The position numbers were made by a program, and so were the translations under genes. A stretch of DNA of 64,000 bases, from NCBI GenBank assembly GCA_008828725.1, contig MEHQ01002976.1, positions 310,001 to 374,000 of the forward strand, in the 5' to 3' direction. The DNA comes from Saccharina japonica. Taxonomy: Eukaryota; Sar; Phaeophyceae; Laminariales; Laminariaceae. How positions within the stretch are numbered: position 1 is the stretch's first letter; the number at the start of each line of letters is the position of its first letter. The notes beneath the pieces are model-generated. The model was not told the DNA's origin. It searched no databases and saw only the letters and a list, made by a program, of their open reading frames with translations. Below, piece by piece: positions 12,101 to 21,890 of this stretch.

Positions 12101-12960
12101 CCTCGTACTATTAACAGCAGCTACTCGTATACGTAGCCACCGGGCGAGCACGAAGAGCATGAAAAAACTCTACTTTGCATTGCAAGGAACGGCAGGTTCG
12201 TGGGGTGCGTTTTAAACTTGATTTTAGTATGTACCTGTTTTTGGCCCCGAACGGACCAGGTGTACCTGTTTTTGGCCGCTGCCCTTTATTTAGCAGTTGC
12301 ACAAAGATACCAATGGATTTCGTGATCCAACACTCTGACCGGTACATGTTTGTACCTGACGCCTCGAATACAGGGCTGCACACAAATACGTGGAGGGTAC
12401 AGCATCAACGATTTTCGATCTCATCCCTTTTCTGGTATCGACCAGCACAGCAAGAAACAGTGACCGGTTAGTCCATTTAGTGCTTAATGTTTGATATTCC
12501 CGTGTTACAAACTGCCACATGACTACTTATGACAGTTTAGCAGTTGCGTAAAGATACCACTGAATTCGCGATCCAACAATCCGACCGGTAAATATCGATA
12601 TCTTGCGCCTTGAACACATGGCTGCACACAAATACGGGGAGGATACTGCAACGATCTTCGAACTCATCCGTCTACTGGTCTCGACCAGTACAGCAAGAAG
12701 AGTGACATGCTATATAGTCGTCTGGGGTTCTACGTGTGTTTGTCAATATTATACGTATGCTATGTTGACAGTCTGGACAGTGTGACAATGACTGCCACAT
12801 CACTATGACAGTGAGCAATAGCTGATTGCCGATACCAATTAAATTCCGATCCAACAATCCGACCGGTAAATATCAACATCTGGCGCTTCCAAATCAGGTC
12901 TCAACACACAAATAGATGGGGGGGCACATCATCGATCCTCATAATCGGTCTCAACACACA
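9170..12960 (+). repeat. Satellite array, forward part, copy A
   Basis: About twelve monomers of roughly 240-290 bases each carry the anchor GAATTCGCGATCCAAC near 9,345, 9,597, 9,870, 10,110, 10,379, 10,621, 10,887, 11,122, 11,396, 12,313, 12,552 and 12,839. Between about 9,870 and 11,392 two monomer types alternate. One has GACCGGTAAATATC and CAGCAACGATC; the other has GACGGTT.ATATC and CAGCAATGAACCC. Monomer spacing is irregular where the 11,636-12,288 element is inserted. Confidence 0.9.
11636..12288. mobile_element. 653-bp TIR element inserted in the satellite
   Basis: The left end (GGGCAGCG..GGCAGCGGCC, an A run, GGTATACC, and AAAATCAGGTACATACTTAA) is mirrored in reverse complement by the right end. 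There GTATGTACCTG, GGTGTACCTG and GGCCGCTGCCC occur. TTTA lies on both sides (11,632-11,635 and 12,289-12,292). The uninterrupted satellite reads CAGTTTAGCAG at this point, so a 4-bp TTTA target duplication is likely (or TTA). There is no transposase frame, so it is a non-autonomous element. Confidence 0.75.
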
Positions 12961-13039
12961 AATACATGGGGGGTACATCAACGATCTTTTCTGGTCTCGA
13001 CCATGACCGCAAGAAAGAGTTACCAGTTAGTATAACAAA

Positions 13040-14290
13040 CGCAGAATGCGAAAAACGAATAACCGGCTATCCGGTCACTCTTGCTGTGCTTCTTGAAACG
13101 AGGAAAGGGATGCGTTCGAGGGAGGGTTGTCGTTGTACCCTCCACGTAGTTGTGTGCACCTCTTCTGTGTTCTGTGTTCGAAGCGCCAGATGCTGATGTT
13201 TACCGGTCGGAGTGATGTGGATCGCGAATTCATTGATATCTTTCGTCGGCAGTTACAAACTGTCATAGCCGTGTGGCAGGCTTTGGAACATTGCCCGGAC
13301 TGTCAACCCAGTCATAATAACATAGAACAACAAAAGGACTAACCGGTCGCTCTCCCTGCACACACCGTGTTGCTCGAGACCAAGAAAACGATAAGTTCAA
13401 GAATCGTTGCTACACCCTCCACGTATTTGTGTGCAGCCCTGTGTACGGGGCGCCAGATGTTGGTATTTACCGGGCGTATTGTTTGACCGTGGATTCATCG
13501 GTATCTTAAAACGGCAATTACTAACTGTCATAGTGCCGGTCGCCCCGGTAGACTAGTGGTCAGCTTCAAAGACTGCTGGCATTGGTACCCTAGTTCGAAT
13601 CCCACCGTGGTGAGATTTTTACTTTATTTGAAAACCTAAAAAGGAACCAATTGCTGAGAGCGCCTTCGTGGCGTGGGGAGGCGGAATCCGACGCACGCCG
13701 ACGAGGGAAGAAAGTGCTGAAATGTTCTCGCGATAAAAATGTAAGGCAAGTACCGTAGTGGGGAGGGGGGAGAATAGCCTACTTAGTGACCCCGGATCTG
13801 AGTTACGACAAAGAGGGAGAGAGAAAAGAAGGGCGAAGATAATAAATGGGATGGATAAAAATAAATAAACAAATAGTCATGTGATAGTCATTATAACACT
13901 GCTCAGTCTACCACCACAGGTATAAGCTCGACAATCGTACCACACCAACATGACTAACCTGCCTCTCTTGTTGTACTGCTCGAGATCAGAAACAATACTA
14001 TGTTTGAGGATCGTTGGTGTACCCTCCACGTAATTGTGCGCAGCACCGTGCTGGAGGTGCCAGATATTGATGTTAACCGGTCGGGTTGTTGGATCACGAA
14101 TTTAGTCGTATCTTTAACCGTCAATTAAAAACTATCAGAGTCATTGTAACATGCCAACGCAGGTATGGCGAACGCAGAACAATAAAACGAATAGCCGGCT
14201 ATACGGCCACTCTGGCTGTGCTGCTCGAGACAATAAAAGTGGTTCGTTTGAAGATTGTCGCTGTACTCTCAACGTATTAATTGTAGAGAT
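13040..14290 (-). repeat. Satellite array, inverted part, copy A
   Basis: The same monomers as in the forward part appear here in reverse complement, with anchors near 13,220, 13,484 and 14,090. The array is interrupted by a SINE. The orientation switch near 13,000 has a counterpart at the same relative place in copy B. Confidence 0.85.
13535..13872 (+). mobile_element. tRNA-derived SINE, copy 3, full length
   Basis: The 338-base element starts GCCGGTCGCCCCGG. It has an A box TAGACTAGTGG at 13,549-13,559 and a B box GTTCGAATCCC at 13,593-13,603. A unique body follows, with GACGAGGGAAGAAAG and ACCCCGGATCTGAGTTACGAC, and an A-rich tail. ATAGT flanks both ends (13,530-13,534 and 13,873-13,877), which fits a short target duplication. 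Copy B has an uninterrupted satellite here (about 34,244-34,252), so the insertion is specific to copy A. Confidence 0.85.
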
Positions 14291-14594
14291 CTTTCGAATT
14301 GCGTTGTCATTGTCGTTTTCTGAGTCGTGGCAGACAGAGCTCCCTCCCCTCGGCCAGATATATGTACCGCAGCCTGCTGCAACCCCCTAAGCTAAGTATC
14401 TCGACCACCCATTTGTACGGTCTCTCTCTCTCCCCACCAGAATATCGGCAGGGTTCCCAACTACTGTGTAGTCGTACGGCCTACGGTTGTATCGGATGGC
14501 CAAGCCTCTGAATGGTACGGTACCATTCGCCTCCTCCGATCTAACAAAAGTGAAAAAAAAACAATAACGAAACAAATATACCGGGATCCCGGCT

Positions 14595-14629
14595 ACCCCC
14601 CCCCCCTCCCCCCCCCGGCTACCCCCCCC
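14595..14629. repeat. Poly-C tract
   Basis: Runs of eight or more cytosines are separated by single T or GGCTA interruptions. The minus strand therefore has several long G runs. The matching place in copy B lacks the long tract. Confidence 0.85.
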
Positions 14630-15171
14630 GCGCTCCCGCCATTGACAAGACCAAAATGTTAGGGTGGGGTGGCATAAAAAGCTTCACAAATTCTTGGCTT
14701 GGCTGACCACCCAGCGACTACCCCACGTCTGCTCATGCTCGCAGGTTACAACTGAAACAACCCGGGGTCAAAACCGGACTCCCCCCGGGTCGGTACAGCC
14801 CCGCACTGTGGTCCTTACATTCATGTTCGGAGTGGTACATAACAGCACACTACAAGTACTACAGAACCTTACCACGTAGTTAAATACTGCCACTTTGTGC
14901 CTCGCAGGGCTAGCGCCACGGGCGGACCCGTAGCTGTACCGCTAGGGATACAAAATATCAGTGCGAAATACCACACATATCCTCAATCACACCCAGCAGG
15001 CAGCGCAGCGCCTAGCTGTGTGCCGTGGTGCCGTGCTTTCTCTTTCGAACGTATAGCTTTGTTGTCCTGGAGCATGGAGCACGTGGCGTCGCAAGTCGCA
15101 TGTTTCCTCCTTCATTCATGTGCCATCTGTGACTTTCTTTCATACTACGTTGTGTCCTTGATGAGCGAGCG

Positions 15172-15193
15172 TAGCGGGCGGAACCGCCCGCTA
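15172..15193. other. Perfect 10-bp GC hairpin, copy A
   Basis: TAGCGGGCGG and CCGCCCGCTA are exact reverse complements separated by AA. The hairpin lies inside a block that is nearly unchanged between copies A and B. It may be a structured RNA or regulatory site, or merely part of an old element. Confidence 0.6.
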
Positions 15194-16219
15194 GGCGAAG
15201 CACCTTGGATGAAATACAATTACCCAATGAAAGTAACGGTTGGGGTGTAGATCGCTGAGCCGAAGGAGTTTATCTATCCGATGATCACCTTTTCGCCCGT
15301 ATACTTCGTTGCCAGAGCATCCAACAACACCAGCATTCCACACTACTTATTACCTGGTGTATATTATGATTGTATAAACCAACACCTTACAACAATATAA
15401 TAAACTGCGGGAGGGGAATGAGCGACGCAAGCATGAGGTCCTCAAACTGTACATACATCAGTCTCAGTTGTTGGTGCACTTTCGCCGCGAATGGGCACTT
15501 TCGGAAACCTGCCGCATCTCGTACCAGATACTGGTAGGCGCCAAACTAAACCTGTGAAGTAGCCGGCAATGTTGCCATGGTGCCTGCCTCAGCTCTACGT
15601 GGTATGTTTGCCAATACGTACGGACATTTTCGCGTGCTGAGAGTTACATTTTTAAGAGGACGAAGGCCGACAGCTTTACTCTTCTTTTCGCCTTTCGTTT
15701 ACGCCACGTACGTCGTAGGTAATGCGTTGGTACGAACTTCGAAGGCTTGTGTCTCGTGGATAGGCCGATGTGTAATCCGCTCATCCAAACCATGACTGTA
15801 TACTGAAATTTCGCTCTTGGAACGAGAACACGTGCGGAAAATGGATGGTCATAGTCGCTGTCAGCAACACGTAACGTATATAATATGGGTCATCGAATCA
15901 TCAGCGGCAGGTTGAAGGCAGAACATTGGCTGAGCCACGGGACTCACCAGCATGACATAGGTAGTGATGGCGGGACTCAATATTCGACCATTGTCACGCT
16001 TGAGCCAGATGTCAGATTGACCTAAGGATGCCGGGACTTATTATGCGAACGACAACTCTACGATATTTTGTCGAGATGTTGACGCCTATGTCAGATTGTC
16101 GAGCTTAGTATCCCGACAACAAGACCTAGTACACCATGACTTATTCTACGAGCGACAGCCCCGGGATCACTCATCATCATTTCGACGCCCAAGACAGAGG
16201 ATCACATCTCATTGTGTTG

Positions 16220-16487
16220 GACTGGTGCTACGATAGGGGGGGTACCCACATTTTCAGTACCGGGTTTTGGCCACTCGGACGAGTGGCTCCGAATCTAACT
16301 GAAAATTGGATCTAAACGTAGTTTGTTCGCGTCACGTAACAAAAACTCAAATCGCGGTGCATATAGAACAATGAAAAAACAAAAAAAAGTTATGAGTACA
16401 ACGCAGTAAGGCAGTCACTCGGCCGAGTGGCTCTGTGCAGGTGGAAACCAAGCACCTATACATGACGCCCCTACCGTAGCACCAGTC
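16220..16487. mobile_element. 268-bp MITE, absent from copy B
   Basis: Terminal inverted repeats of 20 bases read GACTGGTGCTACGATAGGGG on the left and the same with one change (G for A) on the right. GTTG flanks both ends. Copy B has an empty site (GTCG at 36,648-36,651). Internal palindromes GCCACTCGGACGAGTGGC and CACTCGGCCGAGTG lie near the two ends. There is no coding capacity. Confidence 0.8.
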
Positions 16488-16836
16488 GTTGATATCAAGC
16501 AGAGACCGAAACATATCTTCACCGAGTGATATGCGTTAATGTAATATTGACGTGCGTAGCTTTTTGATGTCGCGAACCGTCGCAGGCCCGACTGCTATCG
16601 ATCGCTTCCGATCATTTGTCCTTGAGCAACACTGCATTCCACCGCTATGAATGTGGCCATGTCACGCACACCGAAGTACATAAGATCGACGTGAAACCTC
16701 AGAGGTCGAGTCCGATACATCCGACAGGAAACAGAACCAAGCTTAAGCAAAGTGATGGCAGCTAGATACCCCGTCGCCTCATAGTAAGTCAGATGCATCA
16801 ACTCTTGATACCTACGACAACTAGCATCGTACGTGT

Positions 16837-17370
16837 ATGTTCTATGTACAAAGAAATAGCGAAATACCTACTTTCCACGACATATGCATTCACGTGGTCT
16901 TCATAAGTCGGACCCCTTTACTCGACGCCGTCTTGCAGGATATACTGCAGGATACAGGTTTGCCGAAATATCTGCACCTTAATGGAACATTACATGCCGT
17001 TAATACTGGTGCATTCAAATGCACCGCCTGCTTTCATCCAAATACTTCAAAACAATTAAGACGCCGCGCCCACACCATCTGTGCATTTGGCGCCGGACTC
17101 GTCAGACAAATTCTAAACACGACGTCGCGCCCGACTTGTACCCGCACATACAAATATGGTACCTTGAGCTTGAGAATGGATGCCGCCAGGCGCTCATTAC
17201 GTGCAAAACACCACAGCCTAGCACTCTTCCATCCCGTTCTACCCCCGAATGATTTCAAAAGGGGACAGACATATATAAAGCAACCACGCTATGCACACCG
17301 ATATATGCATGTGAATACGTGCCGATGCTTGATCAGCCTGAGTCCAGAAAACGACATCGTGTACGTATAA
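16837..17370 (+). other. Open frame of 177 codons in the 3' flank of gene A, antisense to it
   Basis: This frame lies about 0.8-1.4 kb past the stop codon of the minus-strand gene and runs toward it. The first 110 codons are also open in copy B (36,997-37,332) with few replacements. Copy C has related DNA at 57,487-58,280, but there similarity jumps between frames. The predicted protein is basic and Cys/His-containing and has no domain I recognise. I regard it as conserved flanking DNA of the gene; a short convergent gene is possible but weakly supported. Confidence 0.25.
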
Positions 17371-18203
17371 TCGAGATATGTCGCAACCGTGGCAACTTGT
17401 CTTGCGGCATTTTCCAGTCCGCTCACTAGCATTCGGGTATACCACCGCCGGAAACGCATGCATATCAATACTACAGGTTATTGCATTCGGGAGCAGGTAA
17501 CAGGCTGTTTACAACCTTTGTCTCACTTGAACAAGTTGACTCAACCCGAGCATGACCGGCCGAATAGGGACAACAAAGACAACTCCGATACAACGAGACT
17601 ACTAGGACTGCCATCGACAGATACAAAAAAAGGGCTCAAACAAAACACCAATCCTGAGGGAGTTCCGGTTGACTCGCCCCTTACGTCCCGTTTGTGTTTG
17701 TATCACCGTCTGTTTACAACACATAAGCACGAGCTGCATATATATACACATATAAATAAATATATATGCATACATATGTTAGATCTCTGCTAACGTCGTG
17801 CAGAGCGGCTGCCGCGCTACTGACAGGACACGAGCACGCGTGACGAACATAGCGCAAACTGCGTATCCACAATCCCCCAACTCAGCCACCCACATGCACG
17901 CCCGGCTTTACATCTATCTTGCACATCGCGACCGACGAGGGCACGCCGGGCGGTATACAGTATAAACCACGGCTGCGGAGTGCGATTTCTTGTTGCTGAA
18001 GTGAAATCGCTGTTAGGACATGCCCATACACACCTACATCTACCACGAGCCGCTGTACTCAGGCCCGCTTGCTCTGCTCTCTCCAGAGTATCAACAAACA
18101 TCTACTGCCGAGCTTCCGTCGCGGGTACACTACAGGGGTGTGTATACCTTGTGTCCTGATCGAGTGGTATAGATACGCTTGATTCGGCCTATTTGGCGAA
18201 TGC

Positions 18204-21200
18204 TCAGGTAGACGAGCAGATGACGTTGATGTAGGGGTGCTTGGTGGTGTCTTCGGTGTAGCCGTTGGAGTAGAAGCGAGTATCGCGGCCGTCCGTGTCC
18301 TCGTCAAGCACCTTCATCAACAGGCCATTGTTTTCTTTCGTCCCGTCTGCCCAGGCTTTGACAGCATCCGTGACCTTTCATTCGCAACGGCGGAAAATAC
18401 GGTTGGAGTGGTTACCAATCCATGATTGCTCTTTCGTACGTCGTACGTCCATGATATGTGAACGTATAATATCATAGGTCACTCAAGTGTTGCTATCTAT
18501 CGCAAGGGCATGGCGCGGGAGGCCAATTGAGCCGCATCCGCTGATATCTTCGCCCTCGACTATATAGCACTGAGACATCGGAACACTTGGAGTTCATACA
18601 CACGCGTAACGCGCTGCATACATGTACAGATTTGTGATCGACGTAATCATGTGGCCATAGTGGCGTTACAATTCGCACACGTACAAACACGCTGGGGTGT
18701 TAACAGTTAGTATAATGTATTATTTATTTCACTACGTACAACAAACCTTTTCAAGGGGTGTGTATATACGGTGATACTGGTTGTTTGAACAGTAAAAAAT
18801 CGGGACGCGTCTATCGATGTATGCCCTTTCGAACCGGGGGAACATACGCTTAGGTCAGATAGGTATCCGGTATAGGAAACACACGCCTACGCCTGTGCCA
18901 TGGAACGTTGGAAAAACAAAACTAAACACATACACGGAAACAGGAGCTCGTTGGGAAACGAAACCTCGTCAACGAATGCAGCATGGACGAAATGTACTGT
19001 TTACACAATTTGTGGAGATCAGCTCACAGACGGTAGAATACGAAAATTGTAGATGCACACCGTATATGATATACGGCAGCATGGCACGCGTCGAATAAAT
19101 TATGCCCTTTACGGCGACAGATGTCTACAGAACTGAGCCGTGCACCAAGACGTATAACTGGCGTGAAAAATGCATTCGCCCGGTCACCTCCCCGCAAACT
19201 ACCAGGCCTAAAAATGAAACTGCTGATCTTCCTCTGATCCACGCCCGACGAAACACGTATATGAATGCACGCCAAGCTTGGGTTACGATACGTAACGCGC
19301 CCAACCCTCGAGTATAGTGTACGGTGTACCTATCTCCGAACGTACATATATATGGAGGCTCCGCAGACCGGGCTTTGTGCTAAGATATATATTGAGTAAG
19401 CACGTTAGAGGTTAACTAATTTTCCATTATTATTAAAAAAATACATCTACGAAACGACCCAAACCTGCAAGGATGAAACTAACTCGTGACAACTGTTTTG
19501 CAAGCCAGGTATTTGTTTTAGTTGACGCAAGCATCGAGTGCCTTGTCTAAGACACATTCGGCCCTGGTTTCGTGGACACAACGCATCGAGGGCGATCTAC
19601 CTTCTCGCAAATTACCGCATCAACGAACACGCGCCCAATCAACAACTCTGAATATGTCTGACCTGTGGCTCTTACTATTGTAAAGTTACCTCGAGCGCTG
19701 AGCTCCTGGTGTAAGGCGTATCTGCGACTAATGCCACGACCACAATATATCACGGAGGATTCCTATGTCCGCAATCACATGCGCTAACGAACACGTGACA
19801 AACCAACAATTCATTAATGTTTTCTACTTTCTGGCTACCGTGAGCTGTGCCTCTCAAGCAGTCAGTGATTGTATCGTCTCCGTAGAGAACTCAACCAACG
19901 ACCCGAACGTCGACTTCATTTTAGCTGCAGAAATGTGTATATATTCAACTAAACAGCGACGGAGATATCAAACCAACCTGCACGGAGACTTATCGTTGCA
20001 CTACTGCCTGACGGGGCGAAACAACAACAGCAACGATGCCCCGCCTCTGATTGATGAAATGTGGCATATAGTAAAACACACGATGCCCTTGCTTGCGTTA
20101 TACAGTATTCTGAATGAACTGTGTACCTTGAACTCGATCCAGCGCTTAGTGGGGCTTCCCGTGGGCATGGGAACACTCGCGAGGACGGCCTCTTCTGCAT
20201 CAGTTCCGTCGAGAGCGAGCCACGGAGAACTCCAGGCCGCGCCGTCCAGCGGTTGGGTCGTAGTAGCCTCGTCTTCCAGCCATGGCTTGTTTACCACATG
20301 AAGCTGTACGTCGTGGCTGAGGTCCGGTGATTGATCCAGCGTGTGCCACCTCGCGTGGTGTGTTTTGACGAAGTACACGTACATGTATGCGTCGACGATC
20401 TGTTCGTTACATTGCACGCGGTACAGAGGGGAGCGGGCAATTACGAAACGCGTTTGGCGTCGCAAGTACAGAAATCGCGAGCAGGATAAAAAAATCCTCG
20501 GAGGAGTAACACACAAACGCCCCGAGTTTTATCACCTTCCACAAATCGACGTTTATGTCAGGTGTGCGAGCGAGGCACAAAACCCTCGGCAATTCGCCAT
20601 CAAATTGAGCTCACCGTGAGTGCAGACTAGATTAAACACCCTAGCCAGTCTTGCTGCAGTACTACTGATAGAGTCCAATTTCCAACGCCAACAGGACGTC
20701 AAGGTTAGACACATTGTCCAACCTGTGCTCCTGCATCAGCGAGGTGAAGCTGCGGATCACACCTTTGTACCAACGGCATCAATCTGTCGAAATCGTGAGA
20801 ATACGGGCCGTTTCACACTGTCTGTCCGACTGCGGAAGTCGTGACGGTTGCAAAGACAATGGGCGAAGATAGCCCTGCCACCGAACGAATGCTGTCAATT
20901 GGAAGGTACGGGGCGCGATAACGTGTGCGCATCAAGTGCACATAGCGAATCATATATCTTGCACCACGAAAGTGCTCAAAAAGGACACGGCGCCCGCGGT
21001 TGGATTCCGCAAGGCATCAACAACCTACAAATATTTTACACCTGGTGCGTGTGCACTGCACCCGATACCGACACACGTGGCCTGCTAACTTGTCTTCATC
21101 AAGCTCGGTGCCAGTGGCAACGTCTATCATACCAGAAGAACGTCGGAAGTATCCGTCCCAATATGAGCGCAAAATAAAGTCGTCAACGTAATAAGATCGC

Positions 21201-21644
21201 GAAAACGATATCACCTGGGGTCCCGTATTCTGACACTGGCATACCCATATCTGACAATGGAAATGTCGTAACACACTGCCATGATCGGATTTGTATGAAA
21301 ATATTGGGGAGGGCATTATGACTCAAACCTTGCAACACGCGTAACGACAACCCTCCTAACTCGAAGCATGCAGTGCTTACCGTGGGGCAGTCGGTACTGG
21401 TGGTGAAGTCTTCGAACTGCAGCAAGGAACGCTTCAGAGGGAAGCTCGTCTCTTTGGCAATGATGAGAAACTCCCAGCTGTTGTAGTTGTAGGACGACTT
21501 CTCGATCCAGACATCTTGCGCTTCTGCGACTTTACACGTTGACGTGCCTTGGCCGCGATACGTGCACACATGCCCACGAGCATCCCTGATGGTGCTAGCG
21601 ATGGACAGGACGATTAAGAGCAGCCTCGTGATGTTGGCGGCCAT
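18204..21644 (-). CDS. Secreted DNRLRE/CBM96-like carbohydrate-binding protein, gene A
   Basis: Exons on the minus strand are 21,644-21,381, 20,399-20,127 and 18,374-18,204, giving 235 residues. Donors are GTAAGC and GTACAC, acceptors end CAG and AAG, and both introns are phase 0. Residues 1-24 form a signal peptide with a Leu/Ile-rich core. The mature part starts with a Cys-containing CTYRGQGTSTC (C27, C37). It then has KRSLLQFEDF at 71-80, VDAYMYVYF at 90-98, a Trp-rich strand region with KPWLEDEATTTQ around 126-137, and RWIEFK|VTDAVKAWADG at 174-190. It ends with NNGLLMKV, TRFYSNGYTED and PYINVIC. This order (RSLLQF, A.L.VYF, W.E, W.EF.VTDAV..W..G, NGLL.K, RFYS, PYL.V) is that of DNRLRE/CBM96 modules, a beta-sandwich family with some members known to bind alginate. 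Function in cell wall or extracellular matrix is inferred. The ATG has A at -3. Upstream in-frame codons are not conserved in the paralogue at 47,817. Confidence 0.85.
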
Positions 21645-21890
21645 GGTAACACTGTTCGTTGTACGGGCTAGGTCGCAGTGAAACTGTGTGTATTCAGAAG
21701 ACGCCTGGCGTAAATGAGTATCGAAGGGCTCGGTGTGAACTGTTGTGGCAGATGGTGGGCCGCGAGCCCAAGACGACGGCTGTTGACGAAGCTCGAATAT
21801 CAAACACCATTTTCCCTCTGAACTCCGTGAGCTGAGTGTCAACTGAAGCAACAGCAATTCAGTGACGCACACCTGGCTATAAACGTTATG
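21645..21890 (-). promoter_or_regulatory. Conserved 5' flank of gene A
   Basis: About 240 bases upstream of the start codon are shared with both paralogues, including GTCACTGAATT, GAGTTCAGAG and TTCGTCAA. The alignment is at DNA level and the reading frame differs in copy C, so this is more likely promoter and 5' untranslated sequence than coding. No clear TATA box is visible. Confidence 0.5.

Larger units (their letters stand above)
14290..16219. other. Conserved non-coding block, copy A
   Basis: It matches about 34,690-36,647 over most of its length but gives no reading frame that is open in both copies beyond short stretches. It contains a C-rich tract at 14,595-14,629 and a perfect GC hairpin at 15,172-15,193. 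Several ribbon-like segments are almost identical between copies (for example 14,990-15,090 with 35,330-35,430). I cannot assign a function. Confidence 0.5.

Noticed and set aside
13535..13610. Functional tRNA gene
   Set aside because: A and B boxes are present but the cloverleaf is not complete. The sequence continues into a repeated body and A-rich tail, so it is a SINE head.
9170..14290. CRISPR-like array
   Set aside because: Repeats are about 260 bases with no short conserved repeat separated by unique spacers, and the context is eukaryotic.
18237..18425. Plus-strand open frame over exon 3 of gene A
   Set aside because: It is the shadow of the antisense exon. The minus-strand frame matches the DNRLRE end in three paralogues and has splice sites.
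21645..21872. Longer first exon for gene A using an upstream ATG
   Set aside because: The upstream frame is open in A and B but the homologous DNA in C is offset by a base, and the internal ATG is followed by a signal peptide in all three.
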